A stretch of DNA of 5,030 nt from VRUE01 sp035605155 (lineage in GTDB: Bacteria; Actinomycetota; Thermoleophilia; Solirubrobacterales; 70-9), in the NCBI GenBank assembly GCA_035605155.1, contig DATNHC010000188.1, forward strand, positions 1 to 5,030, written 5' to 3'. Below are positions 1 to 3,731 of the stretch, one piece after another (positions within the stretch are counted from its first letter, which is position 1; each line of letters begins with the position of its first letter). Below the pieces are notes generated by a model that searched no databases, had not been told where the DNA came from, and saw nothing but the letters and a program-made list of their open reading frames with translations. The position numbers and the translations under genes are program-made.

Positions 1-331
1 TTGCAACTTCATCCTGCCGGCGATCGTGCGCAGCGGCCCGCTCGCGATCGCGATCTCGACCGCGGGTGCCTCCCCCGCGCTCGCCAAGCGCATGAAGCGT
101 GAGATCGCTGAATCCTTCGGCGAGCCGTACGCGCGGCTGGCCGTGCTGCTGAACGACGCGCGCGGCTGGGCGAAGGCCACGCTGCCCACGTATCAGGACC
201 GCAAGGCGTTCTTCGAGGGCATCGTCAACGGCGACCCCGACCCGGTCGCTCTGATCCGCGACGGGCTCGAGCCCGAGCTGCTGGCGCTGATCGAGGCCGC
301 CAAGGAGCGCGCGGCGGCGACACTCGCCTGA
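1..331 (+). CDS. Precorrin-2 dehydrogenase / sirohydrochlorin ferrochelatase (siroheme synthase), 3' end only
   Basis: This is the C-terminal 109 residues of a Met8/SirC/CysG-N-type enzyme. The family oxidises precorrin-2 to sirohydrochlorin with NAD+ and, in bifunctional members, inserts iron to give siroheme, the cofactor of sulfite and nitrite reductases. It acts in the cytoplasm. Codons are complete from base 2, and the gene begins upstream of the window. The recognisable block is CNFILPAIVRSGPLAIAIST followed by AGASPALAKRMKREI, which matches the family signature of Asn-Phe-x-x-Pro, a Gly-Pro-Leu-x-Ile-Ala-Ile-Ser-Thr strand and a Ser-Pro-Ala-Leu-Ala helix start. The helical tail that follows is typical of the dimerisation/C-terminal domain. 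The NAD-binding Rossmann half and the catalytic Asp lie outside the window, so activity cannot be judged. The gene ends in TGA at 329-331 and converges on the MarR gene. Family assignment is firm; whether it is mono- or bifunctional is open. Confidence 0.85.
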   Translation, partial: CNFILPAIVRSGPLAIAISTAGASPALAKRMKREIAESFGEPYARLAVLLNDARGWAKATLPTYQDRKAFFEGIVNGDPDPVALIRDGLEPELLALIEAAKERAAATLA

Positions 332-332
332 C

Positions 333-375
333 CTTGGCGACCTACCGGGGCCTACGGCCAGGGTAAGTCGCCAAG
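333..375. terminator. Hairpin filling the convergent gap; probable bidirectional terminator
   Basis: The arms CTTGGCGACCTACC (333-346) and GGTAAGTCGCCAAG (362-375) pair over 14 positions with one C-A mismatch. Within the loop, GGCC at 349-352 can pair with GGCC at 356-359. The structure starts one base after the siroheme gene's TGA and ends directly before the MarR gene's stop (376-378, minus strand), so it can form at the 3' end of either transcript. No T-run follows on either side, so it is not a canonical intrinsic terminator. In GC-rich actinobacteria, stem-loops without a U-tract are common at gene ends. The terminator role is inferred from position. Confidence 0.6.
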
Positions 376-870
376 CTAGTCCACCGAGCAGGCTGAGGCG
401 CGGACGCGCTCGAGCGTCTCGCGGAGGGCGTCGGCCTCGGCGGCGGTGAGCTTGGCCGCAAAGGCGACTTTCAGCTCGGCAATGACGACCGGGCGCATCT
501 CCTCGAGCAGGCTGCGGCCGGCGGGCAGCAGGGTCGCGTAGCTGACGCGACGATCGGTCTCGCAGAAGGTCCGCTCGAGCAGGCCGGCCTTGACCAGGCG
601 GTCGACTAGCTTGGTCAGGCCACCGCGGGTGATCACCAGAGCCTCAGCCAGGTCCCCCATCTTTAGCCGCTCCTCCGGTGCCTCGGCGAGAGTGGCAAGC
701 ACCTCGTACCAGGGCAGAGGCGGAAAGTCGGCACCCGCCAGCGCTTCCTGCAGTCGCCCGGCGACCGCTGCGTGGGTGCGCGTCAGCGCTCCCCAGGCAT
801 CGCCGTGAGGACCGTGGCCCGACGGCGTCGCGCCGTCCTGATCCTTCGTCGCTGTGACTTGCTCGCTCAC
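376..870 (-). CDS. MarR-family winged-helix transcriptional regulator
   Basis: A 164-residue protein, slightly longer than the usual 140-150 because of a hydrophilic N-terminal tail of about 24 residues rich in Gly, His and Asp. From residue 26 it follows the MarR plan. A dimerisation helix (about 26-46) leads to a winged-helix domain with helices near 54-64 and 69-77. The recognition helix VITRGGLTKLVDRLVKAGLL is at 79-98, the wing carries the signature Asp-Arg-Arg at 106-108, and a C-terminal dimerisation helix covers about 117-160. The start is GTG at 870; no in-frame ATG is better placed and the ribosome-binding site is weak. There are two cysteines, Cys103 beside the wing and Cys161 near the C-terminus. 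A redox role for them is possible but unproven, since a Cys near this position is not rare in the family. It is divergent from yceI across an AT-rich region with inverted repeats, the classic arrangement for a repressor of itself and its neighbours. The inducing ligand cannot be read from the sequence. Confidence 0.9.
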   Translation of the reverse strand: MSEQVTATKDQDGATPSGHGPHGDAWGALTRTHAAVAGRLQEALAGADFPPLPWYEVLATLAEAPEERLKMGDLAEALVITRGGLTKLVDRLVKAGLLERTFCETDRRVSYATLLPAGRSLLEEMRPVVIAELKVAFAAKLTAAEADALRETLERVRASACSVD

Positions 871-1016
871 GCCCAGATCATCTCAGATTATCGTTGTCGT
901 GACAATAGTTGAATTGATAATTATTTCTGCTAAGATAGTTTCTACATCAACTATTTTTCCCCGTAAACGAGAGACCGACCTACGGAAGAGCAAAACCAGA
1001 GGAGGGACTGAGGAAG
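871..1016. promoter_or_regulatory. Divergent MarR/yceI control region with AT-rich core
   Basis: Between the two divergent starts, about 885-960 is strikingly AT-rich against GC-rich surroundings. Candidate regulator sites are TTGTC-GT-GACAA (894-905), ATAATTAT (917-924), and ATAGTT (935-940) facing AACTAT (949-954) across 8 bases, with a further ATAGTT copy at 905-910. For yceI, one promoter candidate is TTGAAT (909-914), a 16-base spacer, then TAAGAT (931-936). Another is TTGTCG (894-899), 16 bases, then GATAAT (916-921). For the regulator, GATAAT reading leftward (892-887) is a possible -10, without a clear -35. Either yceI promoter would be blocked by a protein bound to the inverted repeats. 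The repeats are visible; their role as MarR operators is inferred. Confidence 0.65.
998..1006 (+). promoter_or_regulatory. Ribosome-binding site of yceI
   Basis: AGAGGAGGG sits upstream of the ATG at 1017, with 11 bases between GGAGG (1001-1005) and the start. A second purine run, AGGAAG (1011-1016), touches the ATG. This supports 1017 as the start and argues against longer readings of the same strand. Confidence 0.7.
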
Positions 1017-1565
1017 ATGAGCATCCAGACCAAGCAGAAGATTCCAACCGGCACGTACGTGGCGGACCCTGTCCACTCTTCGATCGGCTTCGCTGCGATC
1101 CACAATGGCGTCTCGACCTTCCGTGGCGGCTTCCGCAGCTACGAGGCACGACTGATCGGCGGCGAGGAGCCGCAACTGGAGGGCTCGGTCGACGTGACCA
1201 GCCTCGACATCCCCGACGAGCAGCTCAAGGGCCATCTCCTCTCGCCCGAGTTCTTCGACGTTCAGCGTTATCCGGAGATTCGCTTCAGCTCGACCGAGCT
1301 GGAGATCGGCGAGGACGGCGTGGTGAGAGTTCGCGGGGAGCTGGAGATCGGGGGACAGACGCACGAGGTCGAGGCGAACGGCAGGTTCGGCCAGCTAGGA
1401 GCCGACCTCGCCAACAGTGCCCGCGTCGGGCTCTCGCTGGAGACGACGGTCGACCGGCGCAGCTTCGGGCTCGACTGGCAGGCGAAGCTGCCGAGCGGCG
1501 GCGAGGTGCTCGGCTACGAGGTGACCATCTCGGTCGAGCTGGAGCTGGTCAAGGAGGCCGAGTAG
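1017..1565 (+). CDS. YceI-family lipid/isoprenoid-binding protein, cytoplasmic form
   Basis: A 182-residue, single-domain protein that spans the whole YceI lipocalin-like barrel. Known family structures hold a polyisoprenoid chain or fatty acid inside the barrel. Visible hallmarks are GTYVADPVHSSIGF (12-25) with His20, His29 and the Phe-Arg-Gly-Gly-Phe turn (35-39). After these come LLSPEFFDVQRYPEIRFSS (74-92), the most diagnostic stretch, and a C-terminal strand pair after TTVDRRSFGLDW. There is no signal peptide: the N-terminus is MSIQTKQKIPTG, polar and without a hydrophobic core. It should therefore be cytoplasmic, unlike the periplasmic Escherichia coli YceI. It is the first gene of an operon, ends 2 bases before the reductase start, and is divergent from a MarR regulator. 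Repression by MarR and induction by a quinone- or lipid-like stress are plausible inferences. The true ligand is unknown. Confidence 0.92.
   Translation: MSIQTKQKIPTGTYVADPVHSSIGFAAIHNGVSTFRGGFRSYEARLIGGEEPQLEGSVDVTSLDIPDEQLKGHLLSPEFFDVQRYPEIRFSSTELEIGEDGVVRVRGELEIGGQTHEVEANGRFGQLGADLANSARVGLSLETTVDRRSFGLDWQAKLPSGGEVLGYEVTISVELELVKEAE
1551..1557 (+). promoter_or_regulatory. Ribosome-binding site of the FMN reductase, inside the yceI 3' end
   Basis: AAGGAGG lies in the last codons of yceI, 10 bases before the ATG at 1568. It fixes the reductase start and suggests that the two genes are translated from one mRNA, with ribosomes ending yceI next to the new start. Confidence 0.8.
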
Positions 1566-1567
1566 CG

Positions 1568-2131
1568 ATGCGGGTCCTGGGCATCTCGGGAAGCCTCCGG
1601 CGCAACTCGCTGAACACTGCTCTGCTGCGAACGGTCGCCGAGCGGCTGCCCGCCGGGGTGGACATGGTGACCTTCGACCGGCTGGGAGAGATCCCGCCCT
1701 TCAACGAGGACATGGAGACCGAGCCAGCCCCCGGGCCGGTCTGGGAGCTGCGCGAAGCGATCCGCTCCGCCAACGCGGTCCTGATCGCCACGCCGGAGTA
1801 CAACCACTCGCTCCCGGGGCAGCTCAAGAACGCGCTCGACTGGGCCTCGCGGCCCGCCGGACAGAGTGCCCTGACCGGCAAGCCGGTGGCCGCGATCGGC
1901 GCCACGAAGAGCATGTTCGGCGGCGTCTGGTCGCAGGCCGAGCTGCGTAAGGTGCTGGCGGCGATGGGCGGCCGCGTGATCGAGGCGGAGCTGCCGATCG
2001 CCAACGCGGACGAGCTGCTCGAGGGCGACCGCCTCGAGCTGCCCCCCGAGCAGGTCAAGCAGCTCGAGGAGATCCTCGCCGAGCTGGTCGCCGCAGCGGA
2101 GGCTGAGGCCGAACTTGCGGTCGCGACCTAA
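1568..2131 (+). CDS. NAD(P)H-dependent FMN reductase / quinone reductase family (flavodoxin-like fold)
   Basis: A 187-residue protein of the FMN_red family (relatives include ChrR/YieF, SsuE and plant/yeast quinone reductases). These enzymes use NAD(P)H and bound FMN to reduce flavins, quinones, azo dyes or chromate. The FMN phosphate loop GISGSLRRNSLN is at 5-16. The middle carries IPPFNEDME (42-50), and the second flavin loop TPEYNHSLPGQLKNALDWAS is at 75-94; both loops are complete and canonical. A Gly-rich stretch GATKSMFGGVWSQ follows and helps form the flavin pocket. The C-terminal tail from about residue 165 is acidic and Ala/Glu-rich, probably a helix. The reading frame stays open far upstream, but the true start is the ATG at 1568, two bases after the yceI stop, with AAGGAGG 10 bases before it. 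Pairing with yceI under a MarR regulator suggests two-electron reduction of quinones or electrophiles. The substrate cannot be told from sequence. Confidence 0.92.
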   Translation: MRVLGISGSLRRNSLNTALLRTVAERLPAGVDMVTFDRLGEIPPFNEDMETEPAPGPVWELREAIRSANAVLIATPEYNHSLPGQLKNALDWASRPAGQSALTGKPVAAIGATKSMFGGVWSQAELRKVLAAMGGRVIEAELPIANADELLEGDRLELPPEQVKQLEEILAELVAAAEAEAELAVAT

Positions 2132-2132
2132 C

Positions 2133-2522
2133 TCAGGGAACCAGTCGCTCAACCGAGGTAACGCGGTCGATCGCTCTGTCGAAGGAGGCAATCGACCGCA
2201 CGCCGGTGAACTCCGCCGCGGCAACCAGATATGCCTCGGCGAAGTCGAGTCGCTCCACTTCGTAGACCTCCAGGGCCCGGAGCAGCAGCTCGGAGTCCGA
2301 GACGATGGTCGGCACGGCCAGCGCCGCGCGCATCAGCTCGGCGACTCGTCCCCGCTCGACTTCGTAGTACGACTCGAGGACATATACGCACTCCACCAGG
2401 ACGAGATCGGTGAGGACCAGTTCCGTCCCGGTTGACAAGAGCCTCGTCGCTCTCCTTGCCATCGCCGGTGGGTCGCCGGTCAGATGGCGAATTACGACAT
2501 TCGTATCGAGCAGGACGGTCAG
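2133..2522 (-). CDS. PIN-domain ribonuclease toxin (VapC-like), apparent CTG start
   Basis: A 129-residue PIN domain, the toxin half of a type II toxin-antitoxin pair; such proteins are Mg2+-dependent RNases that usually cut tRNA or rRNA. Taking CTG at 2522-2520 as codon 1, the N-terminal strand is LTVLLDTNVVIRHL, with the catalytic Asp6. Next come Glu44 in TDLVLVECVYVLE, the pair Asp93/Glu96 in RLDFAEAYLVAA, and Asp115 in IASFDRAID. The usual motif at the third site is Asp-x-x-Asp; here the second acid is Glu. The first ATG (2462-2460) lies 15 codons after the catalytic Asp, so it cannot start a working toxin. No ATG, GTG or TTG exists in frame between it and the upstream in-frame stop at 2576-2574. 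CTG overlaps the antitoxin TGA as CTGA and has AAGGAG 5 bases before it. The gene is translated behind the antitoxin and its stop lies one base from the reductase's stop. Confidence 0.82.
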   Translation of the reverse strand: MTVLLDTNVVIRHLTGDPPAMARRATRLLSTGTELVLTDLVLVECVYVLESYYEVERGRVAELMRAALAVPTIVSDSELLLRALEVYEVERLDFAEAYLVAAAEFTGVRSIASFDRAIDRVTSVERLVP

Positions 2523-2776
2523 CTCTGCTCCTTCAGTCTCTCGCCGCGCTTCTGCCAGGCTTCCCGGCGAATTTCATCCCACGAAGCACCGCGCTTCTCG
2601 GCAGGCACCTCCACGGCTCCAGCCATATCGAGAAAGTCTTTGGTGCGGGCGAGGATCGCTCGAGCACCTTCCAGCCGGAACACCACCTGATCTCCGGGCT
2701 CCAGCTCCAGCGTGTCCCGCACCGACTTCGGGATGGTGATCTGACCCTTGGAGGTCAGCCTTGCTGCTACGTCCAT
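2519..2776 (-). CDS. SpoVT/AbrB-type antitoxin of the PIN toxin
   Basis: An 85-residue protein. Residues 3-45 form a swapped-hairpin AbrB DNA-binding domain with the textbook sequence RLTSKGQITIPKSVRDTLEL followed by EPGDQVVF. This includes the Ser-Lys-Gly-Gln-Ile-Thr-Ile-Pro core at 9-16 and Pro27-Gly28-Asp29. The C-terminal part, from about 50, is charged (AEKRGASWDEIRREAWQKRG), with Trp66 and Trp75 on a predicted helix. In this family such a tail wraps the PIN toxin and blocks its active site. As a dimer it should bind DNA upstream and repress its own operon; the 10-bp inverted repeat immediately upstream is the natural candidate site. The start is ATG at 2776, with TAAGGA close before it. 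The stop (TGA 2521-2519) overlaps the toxin start. It lies 37 bases after trhA on the same strand. Confidence 0.93.
   Translation of the reverse strand: MDVAARLTSKGQITIPKSVRDTLELEPGDQVVFRLEGARAILARTKDFLDMAGAVEVPAEKRGASWDEIRREAWQKRGERLKEQS
2528..2533 (-). promoter_or_regulatory. Ribosome-binding site that decides the toxin start
   Basis: On the minus strand AAGGAG ends 5 bases before the CTG at 2522, inside the last codons of the antitoxin. Its spacing fits CTG 2522 much better than the next CTG (2513, 14 bases away) or the ATG at 2462. This is the main evidence for a non-ATG start coupled to the antitoxin stop. Confidence 0.65.
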
Positions 2777-2780
2777 TTAT

Positions 2781-2806
2781 TCCTTACTTTTGAGTGAAAG
2801 TAAGGA
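2781..2806. repeat. Perfect 10-bp inverted repeat upstream of the antitoxin; likely operator
   Basis: TCCTTACTTT (2781-2790) and AAAGTAAGGA (2797-2806) are exact reverse complements around a 6-base spacer, TGAGTG. The repeat is AT-rich in a GC-rich region and fills most of the 37-base gap between the trhA stop (2814) and the antitoxin ATG (2776). On the antitoxin mRNA the proximal arm contains AAGGA, 4 bases before the ATG, so the repeat holds the ribosome-binding site. It could be the DNA operator for the AbrB-like antitoxin, an RNA hairpin that hides the ribosome-binding site, or both. A terminator for trhA is less likely, as no T-run follows in that direction. Confidence 0.7.
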
Positions 2807-2813
2807 TATTGGA

Positions 2814-3614
2814 TCAGGCCGCGGGCAGGGCAAAGAAGGCGACGGCGGCGAAGTGGGCGGCGGCGGCGGCGATGACCAGGAGGTGGAAGACCTCGTGGTA
2901 GCCGAAGACGGCGGGGTTGGGGTTGGGGCGCTGGGTCGCGTAGACGACGGCGCCCGCCATGTACAGGACGCCGCCGGCGGCGACGAGCAAGATGCCGGCA
3001 ATGCCCATCTCATCCCAGAGCCCGGGGAAGGCGGCGGCGGCGACCCAGCCGAGCGACATGTATATGACCGCGGCGACCCACTTCGGGTGGTCGATCCAGA
3101 CCATCTCGGCGACGGCCCCGGCGATCGCGCCGATCCAGACGACGGCGAGGATCGCGTCGGCGAGGGTGCCGTTCAGGGCGAGCAGGGCGAAGGGCGTGTA
3201 GGTGCCGGCGATGAGGAAGAAGATCATCGAGTGGTCGAGGCGACGCATCCAGCGGCGCACTTCGGGGCGGCGCCAGTTGACCCGGTGGTATAGGGCGCTG
3301 GTGCCGAGCAGGGCCGAGAGACTGACTGCATAGATCGCGACCGCGAACGTCGCCTCCGGCGTCTCGGCGGCGACGATCAGCCCGGCGCCGAGGAAGAGCG
3401 AGACGAAGAAGGCCCACTCGTGCGAGACGCCGCGCAGCTTCGGCTTGACGGCGGCGATCGCGTCGGCTGCGGCGCCCTTGGCGGCGGTCGCCCGCTCCTC
3501 GACCGCGCCGCGCGCAGCGGTCGCCCGCTCGCCCATCGCCTCGCGCGCCGCCGTCGCCCGCTCTCCCAGAGCGTCGCGTGCAACTTTTCGCCCACCCGCC
3601 ACCCTTGTCACCAT
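2814..3614 (-). CDS. trhA: PAQR/hemolysin III-family membrane protein TrhA with N-terminal 11-residue repeats
   Basis: A 266-residue integral membrane protein; family members are usually about 210-220. The core from about residue 61 has seven predicted membrane segments and the PAQR/CREST signature: Ser106 and His110 in SALYH, Asp127-His128 in RRLDHSMIFFLIAGTYTPF, and His240 and His244 in GYHEVFHLLVI. In the superfamily the Ser, Asp and His residues form a metal-dependent hydrolase-like site. Bacterial TrhA has been linked to membrane-lipid homeostasis; the 'hemolysin' name is historical. Residues 1-60 are an extra, Ala/Arg/Glu-rich extension with three clear 11-residue repeats and one degenerate copy, probably an amphipathic helix. 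ATG 3614 is the first ATG and includes all repeats, but its ribosome-binding site is poor. ATG 3536 (Met27) is an alternative. The gene is divergent from nrdJ and is followed on its own strand by the antitoxin. Confidence 0.88.
   Translation of the reverse strand: MVTRVAGGRKVARDALGERATAAREAMGERATAARGAVEERATAAKGAAADAIAAVKPKLRGVSHEWAFFVSLFLGAGLIVAAETPEATFAVAIYAVSLSALLGTSALYHRVNWRRPEVRRWMRRLDHSMIFFLIAGTYTPFALLALNGTLADAILAVVWIGAIAGAVAEMVWIDHPKWVAAVIYMSLGWVAAAAFPGLWDEMGIAGILLVAAGGVLYMAGAVVYATQRPNPNPAVFGYHEVFHLLVIAAAAAHFAAVAFFALPAA
3444..3575 (-). repeat. Four tandem 33-bp units encoding 11-residue repeats
   Basis: Within trhA, residues 14-24 (DALGERATAAR), 25-35 (EAMGERATAAR) and 36-46 (GAVEERATAAK) are clear copies. 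Residues 47-57 (GAAADAIAAVK) are a worn fourth copy. The shared core is Glu-Arg-Ala-Thr-Ala-Ala-Arg/Lys. An 11-residue period is the hallmark of long amphipathic helices that lie on membranes or form coiled coils. The units are similar but not identical at DNA level, so the array is an old duplication and not a recent slip. Confidence 0.8.
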
Positions 3615-3731
3615 ACCTAGGAGGCAAGCTAAATCTGCGGCATTTGCGGCGTTGGGCGCAACAAAGTACGTCCGACTCAGTGACGATCCTGCGGAGTTAC
3701 CCCTGAAAGTCGCCGTGAGAGGAGAAGTTTG
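3615..3731. promoter_or_regulatory. Divergent trhA/nrdJ intergenic region
   Basis: These 117 bases separate two divergent starts and should hold both promoters, but I cannot assign convincing -35/-10 pairs on either strand. Visible elements are a short direct repeat, TGCGGC at 3636-3641 and 3645-3650, and a weak inverted repeat, TTGCG (3644-3648) with CGCAA (3657-3661). The region is too short for a standard cobalamin riboswitch, and I find no B12-box-like GCCACTG core or clear NrdR box. Confidence 0.5.
3718..3725 (+). promoter_or_regulatory. Ribosome-binding site of nrdJ
   Basis: AGAGGAGA has its AGGAG core at 3720-3724, 7 bases before the ATG at 3732. This is near-ideal spacing and fixes the nrdJ start. 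Confidence 0.75.

Noticed and set aside
854..1567. Upstream extension of the FMN reductase frame through yceI
   Set aside because: The extension is Arg-rich shadow sequence of yceI. The flavodoxin-like fold begins at the ATG at 1568, which has its own ribosome-binding site.
1514..2224. Leftward frames opposite the FMN reductase
   Set aside because: Low-complexity antisense translations caused by codon bias; the plus-strand reading has complete FMN-binding motifs.
2133..2462. PIN toxin starting at ATG 2462
   Set aside because: This start would remove the first strand and the catalytic Asp of LLDTN, which are intact in frame just upstream.
2781..2806. Palindrome as an intrinsic terminator of trhA
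   Set aside because: The stem is AT-rich and no T-run follows in the trhA direction. It also contains the antitoxin ribosome-binding site, so an operator or translational control role fits better.
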